The notes below the pieces were generated by a model that did no database searches, was not told the DNA's origin, and was given only the letters and a program-made list of their open reading frames with translations. Both the position numbers and the translations under genes were made by a program. From CAZPMT01 sp964587655 (GTDB lineage Bacteria > Hydrogenedentota > Hydrogenedentia > Hydrogenedentales > SLHB01), in contig CAZPMT010000046.1 in NCBI GenBank assembly GCA_964587655.1, forward strand, positions 1 to 35,193: 35,193 nucleotides of DNA. Direction: 5' to 3'. Below, in pieces: positions 25,439 through 34,243 of the stretch (its first letter is position 1; each line of letters opens with the position of its first letter).

Positions 25439-26278
25439 CTAGCGTGTCCCGCAAACGGTGCATCGCACCTTATAGAGGCCGTGGCGTGCGGTGACGTATA
25501 AGGTCTTTCCATCCTCATCGCCAAAGGCGCAGTTCGCGGGCTGCTCGGGGAAGGGAATCGTCTTCACGAGTTCACCGTTCGGCGCATAGACTCGGATGCC
25601 GTCCTTGGCGCTGGTCCAGAGCCGGCCCTCCTCATCCACTTTCATGCCGTCGGGACCCACGTCCGTCGCAAAGGTCCGCGCGTTCTTCAAGGCGCCGTCC
25701 TTTTGCACGTCGAACGCCTCGATGAATCCTCCGCCTGAATCGGACACGTAGAGCGTCTTCTCATCCGGAGAAAACGCGAGCCCGTTGGGATGCGTGAAGT
25801 AGACGGACAGAAGCGTAAGCTTGCCGTCCGGCGCGATCTCATACACACCCGAAAACGGGAGTTCCGCCTCGCGCCCTTCGAGTCCGTACGGCGGGTCCGT
25901 GAAAAAGATCGTCCCGTCGGAACGCACGACCACGTCATTGGGACTGTTCAGTTTTAGATCCAGGTACTTGTCCGCGAGGACCGTGATCGCGCCGTCCGCT
26001 TCCGTGCGCGTCACACGGCGATTACCGCCCTCGCAAGCGATCAGACGCCCCTGCTTGTCAAGCGTGAGCCCATTGGACTTTCCGCTGGGTGTGCGGAATA
26101 CCGACTTGTCCGCGCCATAGATCGTATCGGCGGGGATGTCGCTGAAGATGAGGCCCTTCCCCGGAATCCATACCGGCCCTTCCGTGAACGCGAACCCCGT
26201 TCCAACGGTCTCGACAGGCCCTTGTACAAGATCCTGGTCCGCGGACAGCAAGGCCATCAATAGCATCATCGACGTCAT
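25439..26278 (-). CDS. SMP-30/gluconolactonase-like sugar lactonase
   Basis: A 279-residue six-bladed propeller of the SMP-30 family, hydrolysing sugar lactones with a divalent metal. The likely metal ligands are Glu33 (FTEGPVW), Asn165 (HPNGLAFS) and Asp210 (GPDGMKVD), with substrate contacts near NSPNDVVV and TDPPYG. A short hydrophobic start (MTSMMLLMALLSA) suggests export. GAGGAGG precedes the ATG at 26278. It is divergent from the sugar isomerase-like gene with 155 bases between starts, so the two may share control in sugar breakdown. It converges with rtcB, the stop codons being 26 bases apart. Confidence 0.92.
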   Translation of the reverse strand: MTSMMLLMALLSADQDLVQGPVETVGTGFAFTEGPVWIPGKGLIFSDIPADTIYGADKSVFRTPSGKSNGLTLDKQGRLIACEGGNRRVTRTEADGAITVLADKYLDLKLNSPNDVVVRSDGTIFFTDPPYGLEGREAELPFSGVYEIAPDGKLTLLSVYFTHPNGLAFSPDEKTLYVSDSGGGFIEAFDVQKDGALKNARTFATDVGPDGMKVDEEGRLWTSAKDGIRVYAPNGELVKTIPFPEQPANCAFGDEDGKTLYVTARHGLYKVRCTVCGTR

Positions 26279-26433
26279 CTCGAAGCCTCCTCACGTGTTC
26301 CCATTTTCCGCTGGCAAGTGTCGCACGTGCCGGGATCGCGACGCAACCGCGCAACGGAGGCTTATGCGGCTTGATCGGATTTCTGCGCTGGCGTAGGCTA
26401 GAGCGGAGCAGGATTACGGATGGAGGGATTGAC

Positions 26434-27315
26434 ATGAAAGGCAACACGATTGCACGACGCGATTTTCTGAAGACCGCAGCCGCGGCGGCGGTTGCGACTG
26501 GGCTGGCCGGCAGCTTTTCCGCACGCGCGGCGGAAGCCGCGCCGAAGAAGGCGCTTCAACTTGGCATGCTGCCGAAAGGCCTGCCTGACGCCGAGAAGTT
26601 CAAACTTGCGAAGGCCTGCGGGTTCGAAGGCATTGAGGGCTATCCCATGGTGGACCTCGGTGAGGCAAAGAAACTCGGCGATGCGGCCAGGGCCGCGGGT
26701 ACGCCGATCCATTCGGTGACCTACGGCGGGTGGAACGCGCCAATGTCCAGTGAAGACCCGGCTACCATCGAGAAGGGGCTGAAGGAGATCGAAACCGCCC
26801 TGCGCAGCGGCAAGGCAATGGGCGCCGACACGGTTCTGCTCGTGCCCGCGGTCGTCAACGATAAGACGAGCTACGACGCGGCCTATGAGCGCAGCCAGAA
26901 GAACATCCGCAAGATCCTCCCGTTGGCCGAAGAACTGAAGATGGTCATCGCGGTTGAAAATGTCTGGAACAGCTTCCTGCTCAGTCCTCTCGAATTCGCG
27001 CGGTACGTGGATGAGTTCAACAATCCATGGCTCAGGGCCTATTTCGACGTCGGCAACGTCGTCGTTTTCGGCTGGCCAGAGCAGTGGATTCGCATCCTCG
27101 GTAAACGCATCGTCAAGATCCACCTCAAGGATTTCAAGAAGGAATCACGCGAATGGGTCAACCTCCGCGACGGAAGCGTCAACTGGCCCGAGGTCCGCAA
27201 AGCCCTCGCCGAAGTGGGTTACGCCGGCTATCTCACGCCCGAACTCGCCGACGGCGATGAGGTCTACCTCCGCGACCTTTCCGCCCGCGTAGACAAGATC
27301 CTCGCTGGCGAATAG
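26434..27315 (+). CDS. Tat-exported sugar phosphate isomerase/epimerase-like TIM barrel
   Basis: A 293-residue xylose isomerase-like TIM barrel with a Tat leader (ARRDFLKTAAAAAVATG, cut near SARAAEA). The metal-site residues typical of the family are present: Glu175 (VIAVENVW), Asp205 (YFDVGNVV), His230 (VKIHLKDF) and Glu270 (LTPELADGD). The family name does not fix the substrate; exported relatives in Planctomycetes-like bacteria act on unusual sugars. GGAGGG stands 6 bases before the ATG at 26434; an earlier in-frame start at 26371 would hide the Tat signal. Divergent from the lactonase gene, supporting a shared sugar pathway. Confidence 0.88.
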   Translation: MKGNTIARRDFLKTAAAAAVATGLAGSFSARAAEAAPKKALQLGMLPKGLPDAEKFKLAKACGFEGIEGYPMVDLGEAKKLGDAARAAGTPIHSVTYGGWNAPMSSEDPATIEKGLKEIETALRSGKAMGADTVLLVPAVVNDKTSYDAAYERSQKNIRKILPLAEELKMVIAVENVWNSFLLSPLEFARYVDEFNNPWLRAYFDVGNVVVFGWPEQWIRILGKRIVKIHLKDFKKESREWVNLRDGSVNWPEVRKALAEVGYAGYLTPELADGDEVYLRDLSARVDKILAGE

Positions 27316-27448
27316 CGCGAGAGACTTCCCGTTGTCACAGCGGAGTTCAATCAGCGCCCGCGGCGTCGTTGCCCAAGTGGGTTGTGTGCGGCTTAACTCC
27401 CGGTGTATTGCCGCTAAAGAATGTTGCACGTTCGCCGATATAACCTGC

Positions 27449-27592
27449 GGAAGGCCGAGACACGGATGTCAAGGTTAGGCTGACACGGACGTCGATTCAT
27501 TTAGGCCGTGGGAATGAAATACGGGAGTGTTTCATCCCAACGATCTTCCCTCCATGAGTGCGCCATGCCGTTAGGTTATGGCGCTCTTTTTC
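27449..27592 (+). ncRNA. Candidate structured RNA ending in a terminator
   Basis: Between the isomerase-like gene and the GntR operon there is a stretch without coding signals but with several consecutive stems. GGAAG near 27449 can pair with CTTCC near 27545. Inside are TGTCA/TGACA near 27467 and a 13-bp imperfect stem around TACGGGAGTG near 27525, and the stretch ends in a strong terminator hairpin. A TATAAC at 27439 might be a -10 box but lacks a good -35. It matches no RNA family I can name, and could be simply the untranslated end of the upstream gene. Confidence 0.25.
27560..27592 (+). terminator. Strong intrinsic terminator
   Basis: The stem GCGCCAT/ATGGCGC (27560-27566 with 27578-27584) has an 11-base loop and is followed by TCTTTTTCT on the plus strand. 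It lies 245 bases after the isomerase-like stop, unusually far for a simple gene terminator. Confidence 0.8.
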
Positions 27593-27632
27593 TGTCCATC
27601 CGGTTCTTGCGCATTTCGTTTCCATCCCGTCG

Positions 27633-27747
27633 TGCTCGTGATCGTAATCGTAATCGAGCAAATGAGATTCCAATCTTCTTGGTCGCGGCTATGCCGCGCT
27701 GTGATTGTGGCTGTTCGTTTTTTTGATTACGATAACGCGCACGAGCA
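27633..27747. repeat. Imperfect inverted repeat of CGTAAT-type units
   Basis: The arms 27633-27655 and 27725-27747 are imperfect reverse complements built from short TCGTAATC units, with the shared outer core TGCTCGTG. It looks like a dispersed repeat. The rest of 27316-27823 outside the repeat and the RNA candidate contains no recognisable gene. Confidence 0.55.
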
Positions 27748-27823
27748 TGAAAGGATAGACCGGAGCGCCAAGGAAGTACGCAAGAACCGGAAGAGCCAGG
27801 AAAACTACTTCGAATCGGGGGGC

Positions 27824-27859
27824 TTGACAATCCACTGTATATAGTGTATATTTACAGTG
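27824..27859 (+). promoter_or_regulatory. Promoter with overlapping GntR/YtrA-type operator
   Basis: TTGACA (27824-27829) and TATATT (27847-27852) are 17 bases apart. An inverted repeat, CACTGTA (27833-27839) with TACAGTG (27853-27859), spans the -10 box; the inner bases ATA/TAT also match. The start codon at 27861 stands at the expected transcription start, so the mRNA is probably leaderless. The site is probably where the encoded GntR protein represses its own operon. Confidence 0.8.
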
Positions 27860-27860
27860 C

Positions 27861-28268
27861 ATGGTCAAGGAAAACGAACATAAACTCCTGTTGCCGCCCG
27901 TATCGCCAGCGGCGTCCAAGCCGCTGTACGAGCAGGTGATCGAGGGGATCAAGCGCGAGATCAGTTCCGGCCGGCTCCGTCCACATGCGCCGCTTCCATC
28001 CTTTCGCGCCCTCGCCGAGGATCTCCTCGTCAGCCTCATCACCGTGAAACGCGCGTACGAGGAACTCGAACGCGACGGCATCATTTATCGCAAGCAGGGA
28101 CTGGGGACCTTCGTTTCCGAGAACGGCGTTTCGCGGAGTCGCGAGATGAAGCATGGACGCGCGGAGGAATTGCTGCGCCAGGCGCTCCGCGAAGGCGTCG
28201 AAGCAGGAATGGGCCGGAACGAGCTGCTGACAACTGTGAAACACCTCTTGGAGGAGATGGAGAAATAG
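27861..28268 (+). CDS. GntR-family repressor, YtrA subfamily
   Basis: A 135-residue regulator with the GntR winged helix at the N-terminus (PLYEQVIEGIKREISSGRLR, LPSFRALAEDLLVSLITVKR, AYEELERDGIIYRKQGLGTF) and a short helical C-terminal segment of about 45 residues in place of a large ligand domain. Such a short form is typical of the YtrA subfamily, which controls adjacent ABC transporter genes. The usual serine of the recognition helix start (xVSxxTVKRAY) is here SLITVKRAY. The ATG at 27861 has no Shine-Dalgarno sequence and lies 8 bases after the -10 box, suggesting leaderless translation. Two bases separate its stop from the ATPase start. Confidence 0.92.
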   Translation: MVKENEHKLLLPPVSPAASKPLYEQVIEGIKREISSGRLRPHAPLPSFRALAEDLLVSLITVKRAYEELERDGIIYRKQGLGTFVSENGVSRSREMKHGRAEELLRQALREGVEAGMGRNELLTTVKHLLEEMEK

Positions 28269-28270
28269 CC

Positions 28271-29143
28271 ATGGCGGACGAAGCAATCGTGATACGCGGT
28301 TTGGAGAAGTCATTCTCCAAGTTCAAACTGGGGCCGCTCGATCTGACAGTGCCCAAGGGCGCGATCTACGGCCTCATCGGCCCGAACGGCGCGGGGAAGA
28401 CCACGACCATCGACCTGATCATGGGGATGGGCAAGAAGGACGCGGGCAGCATCGAGGTCTTCGGTCTGGATCACGTCGAAGAAGAGGTCTCCGTAAAGAA
28501 ACGGATCGGCTACGTCAGCCCGGACCTCGTTTTCAATGCCTGGGGCAAAGTGAAGCGGCTCCTCGGCTTCATCCGCAGCTTCTATGAAGACTGGGACGAT
28601 GACTACTGCCGAGACCTCATGGAACGGCTGAAGATCGGGGCCTCGGACAAGATCGCGACGTTGTCGTTCGGCGCGCGGACGAAGCTGGGACTGATCGTAG
28701 CTCTGTCGCACCGGCCCGCGCTGCTGCTGCTTGACGAACCCCTCGCCGGACTCGATGCCATATCCAAACAGGAGGTCTTCACGGAACTTCTCGAGGCCGT
28801 TCAGGACGAAAACCGCACCGTCCTCATCTCCTCGCACGATCTCCACGATCTCGAGCGCTTCTCAGACCATATCGGCATGATCCACAACGGAAAGCTCCTG
28901 ATCGAAGGTCCAACGTCCGAACTGGTCGAACGATTCCGCATGGTGGATTGCACCCTCTCCAATGGCCAAGACGTCAGGCAACTCCGAGCCGTCTACCTGC
29001 AGAAGCGCGAAGGCAACCGTTGCCGTGTTCTGGCCGACATTACCGATGGCGGCCTCGAACAACTCCGCTCCAATGGTCTTACTGACATCGTTACATCGCC
29101 GGTGACCCTGGAAGAGCTATTCGTTGGCTTGGTGAGGGAGTGA
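28271..29143 (+). CDS. ABC transporter ATP-binding protein (YtrB-like)
   Basis: A 290-residue ATPase that powers export by its partner membrane protein. Walker A is GPNGAGKTT (37-45), Walker B ends in LLLLDEP (Asp155, Glu156) and the switch His is His189 (SSHD). The signature motif is LSFGARTKL (131-139), not LSGGQ, and the Q-loop position reads YVSPD with Ser in place of Gln. Both departures are known in the YtrB/EcsA-type exporters that accompany YtrA regulators. The C-terminal 75 residues form an extra domain. The start codon overlaps the GntR operon reading within 2 bases, with GGAG in the end of that gene. Confidence 0.93.
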   Translation: MADEAIVIRGLEKSFSKFKLGPLDLTVPKGAIYGLIGPNGAGKTTTIDLIMGMGKKDAGSIEVFGLDHVEEEVSVKKRIGYVSPDLVFNAWGKVKRLLGFIRSFYEDWDDDYCRDLMERLKIGASDKIATLSFGARTKLGLIVALSHRPALLLLDEPLAGLDAISKQEVFTELLEAVQDENRTVLISSHDLHDLERFSDHIGMIHNGKLLIEGPTSELVERFRMVDCTLSNGQDVRQLRAVYLQKREGNRCRVLADITDGGLEQLRSNGLTDIVTSPVTLEELFVGLVRE

Positions 29144-29190
29144 TAGAAGAAGCGCGGAACTTGAGTTGGGGAGAAGAGGAGTAACGAAAT

Positions 29191-30615
29191 ATGCGGCATC
29201 TTGTTGCAGATGTAATTCGGCGGCGGTGGTGGCTGTTCGTGGTAGCGGTGCTGTGTTCAATGCCGCCGTTTCCGGCGAAGAACAACGTCGCCGGCGCTGT
29301 GATAATACTGGTCGTGATCGGTTATGGCGCGCTGCTTCTGATGATCTTCGAATTCGCGGAGACCGGCGGCAGAAAGTACAGAATGTTGCCTGTAAGCCGC
29401 GCGGTGTTGGGCCGGTTGGTCTGGATCGAATGCTTGGTGTTGTTCCCTGTGCTCTGCGTGTGCGTGAACGTCTCCTTGTACTTTGTATTGCGACAGTTCT
29501 TTCGGATACCGCCGCTTGATCCGCTTCTCTTAGTTTGCGTGGGTGTGCTTTGCATGGGTGGAATAGCCGGTCTTCTTCTCTTGCAGATGAGATACCTTCG
29601 CGTGGGCGCGGCAACACCGGCGCGACGAATAATTCGCAGCATCACTTTCAACACTCTTGCCTATCTCGTCGGGGGGATAACGGTGTTTTTCATCAGCCGC
29701 ATAATTGTGCCCCCGGCGGACGTGATGGGACTCGAAGGAAAAACCCTCATGAGCGCCGCGTTCAAGTCGCTCTATTGTTTCGTCGGCGCAAGGGAATCGA
29801 TGTTCGACGCGCAGAATTCCCTGGCCCTAGCCGCCTCGTTGATCTGCATTGCCGCGTCATTTCTCCTATCCGCCCGATTGGCCGACACGACGATCGTCAT
29901 GCGGCCCGTGAAGAACCTGACGATTTTATCCGCGCCGGAAGCGGCGTATGTGTTTCCATCGCGCGCCATGGGATTGGGCTACGTGTGGTTTCAAGCGATC
30001 TGGTGGATGTGTGCGGGTGCCGCGGTTGTGTTTCTTGGCTACATCCTGATGGTGGGCTTCGTCTTCATTAACGGAATGGGAGTTCGGGACACGCTATGGC
30101 AGACAGAGGCGCCTTGGGGCTACGTCTTCGCCTTTCTGACCATACCCGCGTATTTTTGTCTCGTGCTGCCGTGGGTTGGGTCCGTGAGAAGCCTGCGGAC
30201 GTTGCCGATTTCCACTGGGCGTCTGATATTGTTCTTTCTTTCGTTTCCTGCAATCGCGTTGGCCATGATTGCGGTCCTCGTAGCGGCCGTCACTGGAACG
30301 CGGGGCGACATGGCGATGTTCATCGAGTTCATGAGACTGGCGGTGGTTCTCCTTGCAACTTGCCTTGCCGGCTGCGTTCTGTTTCTCCGCTTCAGTCCAC
30401 TGGCTTTGATGGTGTACCTCCCGGCAGCCTATGCGGGCGTGATGGCGCTGGAAGCGTTCAATCTGCTCAATCTGCCCGTTACAGTCGGCCTTTCGGTGGG
30501 GATTGCAGCGGGGGCCGTCTTCGTATTGCGTCGCGTCGTAGCGAACAGCAGCGCCGTATACATACCCCGGGATCCCGTTGCGCTATTCCGAGGACGGTTC
30601 TTCGCACCGTGGTGA
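29191..30615 (+). CDS. ABC-2-type membrane permease partner
   Basis: A 474-residue polytopic protein with roughly twelve hydrophobic stretches, in two halves. Each half contains a cytoplasmic motif of the same kind, RMLPVSRAVLGRL in the first and RTLPISTGRLIL in the second. This 'LPxS' pattern is seen in ABC-2 permeases of the bacteriocin/peptide-export type, and its repetition suggests an internal duplication, so one chain may act as the whole transmembrane pair. GAGGAG precedes the ATG at 29191 by 9 bases. It is the last gene of the GntR-ATPase-permease operon, and no accessory gene follows. The transported compound is unknown; such operons often respond to envelope-active antibiotics. Confidence 0.82.
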   Translation: MRHLVADVIRRRWWLFVVAVLCSMPPFPAKNNVAGAVIILVVIGYGALLLMIFEFAETGGRKYRMLPVSRAVLGRLVWIECLVLFPVLCVCVNVSLYFVLRQFFRIPPLDPLLLVCVGVLCMGGIAGLLLLQMRYLRVGAATPARRIIRSITFNTLAYLVGGITVFFISRIIVPPADVMGLEGKTLMSAAFKSLYCFVGARESMFDAQNSLALAASLICIAASFLLSARLADTTIVMRPVKNLTILSAPEAAYVFPSRAMGLGYVWFQAIWWMCAGAAVVFLGYILMVGFVFINGMGVRDTLWQTEAPWGYVFAFLTIPAYFCLVLPWVGSVRSLRTLPISTGRLILFFLSFPAIALAMIAVLVAAVTGTRGDMAMFIEFMRLAVVLLATCLAGCVLFLRFSPLALMVYLPAAYAGVMALEAFNLLNLPVTVGLSVGIAAGAVFVLRRVVANSSAVYIPRDPVALFRGRFFAPW

Positions 30616-30738
30616 GACGTTGGCAATTGTGCAGTCTCGTGGGGTCTGCCGCGAACAGCAGGCGATGGAGTACCGTTGTAGTGTTAGCGGCTGCTGTGTA
30701 AGATCCCTGAACGCCGTATAACCGACGGAGGGCGAACT

Positions 30739-31719
30739 GTGTTGTCGCGAGATCGGGTTATCAGGGTGATTCAGCGGGAGAAGGCGGACCGGATTCCTGT
30801 GTACGGGTGGGTGAGCGCGAATCTTACGCCGCAGATCACGGAGGCGTTTGGGTCGGTGGCGGCGTTTGAGGACAGGTATGAGTTTGATTTCGCGCATTTG
30901 TTTGGGGGGCCGGGGACGTTTGTTTCGGAGGCGGTGGAGAAGCTGCGGGGTGAGAGTGGGGGAGAGATCGATCCGCCTCATGCACTGGATCTGCCTCTGA
31001 CGGACCCGGATAGCCGGGATGCCTACAAAGATGTCGTTGATGGGATCCGGCATCACAAGGAGCAACGGGGGCGGTTTGTTTATATGCAGACGCCGGGGAT
31101 CTTCGAGGCGTTGAACGGCATCTTCGGGATCGAGCGGCATCTGATGTATCTGCTGATGTATCCCGAGGAGTTGCACGAGGTGTACCGGCGCCAGGCGGAG
31201 TGGAACCGTGGTTTTGCGATGAATTGCCTGGACCTCGGGATAGATATGGTTCATGTCTCGGACGACTGGGGTGCCCAGCATGGGCTGATGTTCAGTCGCG
31301 ATGTGTGGTGGTCGATGATCTATCCTTATCACCGCGTCACGGCGGAGGCGGTGAAGAAGCGCGGGGCGTTCTTGAGTCTGCACAGCGACGGGAACGTCAA
31401 CGCGGTCATCGACGGCATCATGGAACTGGGCTACGACGTCGTGCATCCCTGGCAGGAGTCGGCGGGGATGAATCTTTGGGAGCAGAAGGCGAAGTATGGG
31501 GATCGGTTTGTTGTGATGGGTGGGCTCGATATTCAGACGACGCTTGGGTTCGGGAGGCTCGACGTTCTGGAGGCGGATATCGAGCGGGTGTTGAGGCTGT
31601 TCCGCGACGGGGGGCTCCTATATTGCACGACGCATTTTGTGCAGGATCATTGCACGATCGAGGAACTCACGTTTGCGTTCGACACCATCTATCGTCTGGT
31701 GCGGGAACTGGGTGATTGA
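30739..31719 (+). CDS. Uroporphyrinogen decarboxylase-fold protein
   Basis: A 326-residue TIM-barrel protein of the URO-D superfamily. It begins RDRVIRVIQREKADRIPVYG, a typical start for non-haem members, and has DMVHVSDDWGAQHGLM, FLSLHSDGNVNAVID, LGYDVVHPWQ, FVVMGGLDIQTTL and THFVQDHCTIEEL. The HSDGN and GGLDIQ positions fit the methylcobamide/methyl-transfer (MtaA/CmuA-like) branch rather than haem biosynthesis, although the full zinc motif of MtaA is not evident. It probably transfers or removes a methyl-type group on a small molecule. GTG at 30739 follows GGAGGG by 8 bases. Single gene. Confidence 0.83.
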   Translation: MLSRDRVIRVIQREKADRIPVYGWVSANLTPQITEAFGSVAAFEDRYEFDFAHLFGGPGTFVSEAVEKLRGESGGEIDPPHALDLPLTDPDSRDAYKDVVDGIRHHKEQRGRFVYMQTPGIFEALNGIFGIERHLMYLLMYPEELHEVYRRQAEWNRGFAMNCLDLGIDMVHVSDDWGAQHGLMFSRDVWWSMIYPYHRVTAEAVKKRGAFLSLHSDGNVNAVIDGIMELGYDVVHPWQESAGMNLWEQKAKYGDRFVVMGGLDIQTTLGFGRLDVLEADIERVLRLFRDGGLLYCTTHFVQDHCTIEELTFAFDTIYRLVRELGD

Positions 31720-31857
31720 GAAGGATGCTTCGATACGTTCCTGCGCCTTTTCTGTAGAATGAATGAAAGGGCTTGGGCCTCGTCTATTTTATCAGGTTCG
31801 AGAAAGCTCTGATGCGGGCAAGCCGCAAGGTGACAGTTTCGGGTAGGAGTTACGGCC

Positions 31858-34197
31858 ATGAGAATGAATCGGGACAAGATCGCGGTGGGGGTTTTCCTGT
31901 GCGTATTGCTGCTGGCGGCGCCGATGGTTCCGGCTCAGGAACTGATGCACGCGCGGGTCAGCTTCGAGAACGGGAACTCTATGGTCAAGGGAAATGACGA
32001 TGCGGACTGGAGTTACGCAACGATCAACACGATCGTCATGCCCGGCGACACCCTCTGGGTTGACAAGGAGGGTACGTTGGAGCTCGAGATGTCTGGCGGC
32101 ACGTTCCTGCGGATGGCGGACGGCAGCAAGGCCGAAGTGGCCTCTCTGACGCCTTCCGGCGGGATACGGCTCTGGGCCGGGTCGGTCTATGTGCAGCGGA
32201 TAAGCCGCAGTTCGGGAGACGTCGTCCTCGAGACGCCCGTGTGCAAGGTGTCGGTCGGCCAGGACAGCCAAGTCCGCATGGACGTCATCAGCAACGGCGC
32301 AACGACGGTGTCGGTGCGATGGGGCAGCGCCGTTGTTCGCACGGAAGGCGGCGCAGACGTCGCGGTGAGGCAGGGCCAGCGGTCCTATGTGGACCCGGGC
32401 TATCTGCCTTCCGAGCCGGCGGCGTTTGATCTTGGCGTCGAGGACGATTTTGACTCGTGGAATCGCGAGCGGTCGCGGCTGCTTGCCGTGGGATCGGACA
32501 CCATTCCGCAGAGCGTTCCGATAACGTCGGCCACCATCGGCGTGAGCGACCTTGCACCTTACGGCAAATGGGTGTATGTGGATTCCTCCTACTACTGGCG
32601 TCCGACCGTGGTCGTGGACTTCGTGCCGTACCGCTCTGGGCACTGGAGCTTCATCCCGGGGTCCGGTTACGCGTGGGTCGGTGATTACCCGTTCTGTTAC
32701 GTTACGTCGCACTACGGTCGTTGGCGTCACCATGACTCGTATGGATGGTTATGGACATATCGCGACACATGGGGTCCTGCATGGGTCGCCAGTGTGCGAT
32801 ATGGCCCGAACTTTGTGTGGGCGCCGCTCGATCCGTGGGATGTTCCGTACTCGTTTGGGGCGGAGTACTTTAGTGTTGGCGGTCTTCGTATTGGCTTTGG
32901 CGCAAGCAGCTACTGTGGCGTTGACGATCTTCTGTGGGGACCGTCCGGGGTCTATCCGTTCACACCGGTGATGATCCGGAATGTTCCGGTCACTGAGATC
33001 AACATTTGGAACATCAACATTGGTTCGCGGGGCCGGGTTCCGTTCCCGTATCGGGACACTACGCTGAGCGTTCGGGACTACTCTCCGCGTCGCGTCATTC
33101 GAGGCCCGGATGCGTTTGGCGGGGCTAGAGAGGCCGCGCGGACTCGCGTGGCGGCCCTGGAAGGCAGCGACACACCGACCCGGTGGCGTGCGGTGGCCGC
33201 GAGCGAGATGAAAGGTTCGAGGACGAATGTAGAAGAGGCGACACGGGCCGCACGGGCGCGGCCTGTGCGGGTCGAGCGCGACGTACTGTCGAATCAAGGG
33301 CGTTCCGTGCCGCGCAATATTCAGGGAGAGGTCCTGCCGACAACCTTGCCGAACACGGACCGGGTTCGGACGGTTCGCGACGGCGGGTCGAGGCCTGCGA
33401 CCGGTCGCACGGCCAAGGCCCCGGATGAGACATCGCTGCCGCTGCCGATGCGCACCCGCACGACTGAGCCTGCCGGTGGAAGCGTGCGCGTCGAGGAGAG
33501 GCCGAGGGATACGGTCCGCGATACCGGACGCGGTTCAGATAGGATTGGCCTCTCGAAACCGTCTACGAGGACCCGGACGGCGACGCGCGATATCCAAGAG
33601 CCACTCCCAGTAGCGCCGCCGCAGTCGCGCGGCGTGAGAGAGGTCACCAAGCCGCCAACGACGACCTACGTGCCCCGCGTGCGGCGCCAAGAGCAGTCTT
33701 TCGAGAGTTCAGAGCCGCAGGTTCCGACGCCGGCTCCCGCCGAGCCATCCCGGTCACGCGTCGTTCGACTCGGGCCGAAGGCCGAGTCAGAGCAACCTGC
33801 CCCGGTTCAGCGTCCGGAACGAGTCAGGATGCCTGAAGCTCCGATCTCGCCTCAAGTGAACGAGCCCTATGCGCCGCGTATACCGCAAGTACAGGAACCA
33901 GGTCCTGTTATTCGTGAGCCGGAGGTTCGTCATATTGCGCCGCCACGCGCGCCTGAGGTTCGTCATTTCGCGCCGCAACCGGCGCCTGAGATTCGGCATG
34001 AGCCGATTGTGAGGATGCCCGAGCCGGCGCCGATGCCTATGCGCGTGCGCGAAGCGGCGCCGGAATCGCCACGGATCGCTGCACCCCCCGCCGTTTCGAG
34101 GCCCAGCGTTCGCTCGCATGCCGTGGAGTCGGGTTCGCCGGGCGATAGCGGCTCTCGCGAAGGCCACCGCGGCGGCGATAGGGTCATTCGTCGATAA
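31858..34197 (+). CDS. FecR/DUF6600-like secreted protein with long Pro/Arg-rich tail
   Basis: A 779-residue exported protein. A signal peptide (KIAVGVFLCVLLLAAPMVPA) precedes a FecR-like beta domain (about 45-185: ATINTIVMPGDTLWVDKEGT, LRMADGSKAEVASL, LRLWAGSV-type strands). Next comes a Trp/Tyr-rich region (about 230-330: YGKWVYVDSSYYWRP, GHWSFIPGSGYAWVGDYPF, HYGRWRHHDSYGWLW), which is the DUF6600 pattern. From about residue 400 it becomes a low-complexity tail rich in Pro, Arg, Glu and Ser, ending with PEVRH and PEIRH repeats (around 690-730). The tail is strongly positive and probably disordered; binding to a polyanion or wall is conceivable. AGGAG stands 8 bases before the ATG. The lipoprotein gene follows 46 bases later, likely in the same operon. 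Function unknown. Confidence 0.75.
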   Translation: MRMNRDKIAVGVFLCVLLLAAPMVPAQELMHARVSFENGNSMVKGNDDADWSYATINTIVMPGDTLWVDKEGTLELEMSGGTFLRMADGSKAEVASLTPSGGIRLWAGSVYVQRISRSSGDVVLETPVCKVSVGQDSQVRMDVISNGATTVSVRWGSAVVRTEGGADVAVRQGQRSYVDPGYLPSEPAAFDLGVEDDFDSWNRERSRLLAVGSDTIPQSVPITSATIGVSDLAPYGKWVYVDSSYYWRPTVVVDFVPYRSGHWSFIPGSGYAWVGDYPFCYVTSHYGRWRHHDSYGWLWTYRDTWGPAWVASVRYGPNFVWAPLDPWDVPYSFGAEYFSVGGLRIGFGASSYCGVDDLLWGPSGVYPFTPVMIRNVPVTEINIWNINIGSRGRVPFPYRDTTLSVRDYSPRRVIRGPDAFGGAREAARTRVAALEGSDTPTRWRAVAASEMKGSRTNVEEATRAARARPVRVERDVLSNQGRSVPRNIQGEVLPTTLPNTDRVRTVRDGGSRPATGRTAKAPDETSLPLPMRTRTTEPAGGSVRVEERPRDTVRDTGRGSDRIGLSKPSTRTRTATRDIQEPLPVAPPQSRGVREVTKPPTTTYVPRVRRQEQSFESSEPQVPTPAPAEPSRSRVVRLGPKAESEQPAPVQRPERVRMPEAPISPQVNEPYAPRIPQVQEPGPVIREPEVRHIAPPRAPEVRHFAPQPAPEIRHEPIVRMPEPAPMPMRVREAAPESPRIAAPPAVSRPSVRSHAVESGSPGDSGSREGHRGGDRVIRR

Positions 34198-34243
34198 TCT
34201 GTCTTGAGTTCTTGGACTCTCAGACGAGTCAGGGAGATGGAAG

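Noticed and set aside
27508..27844. Small genes in the gap before the GntR operon
   Set aside because: Open frames on both strands coincide with the terminator and the CGTAAT repeat, and have no ribosome sites or family similarity.
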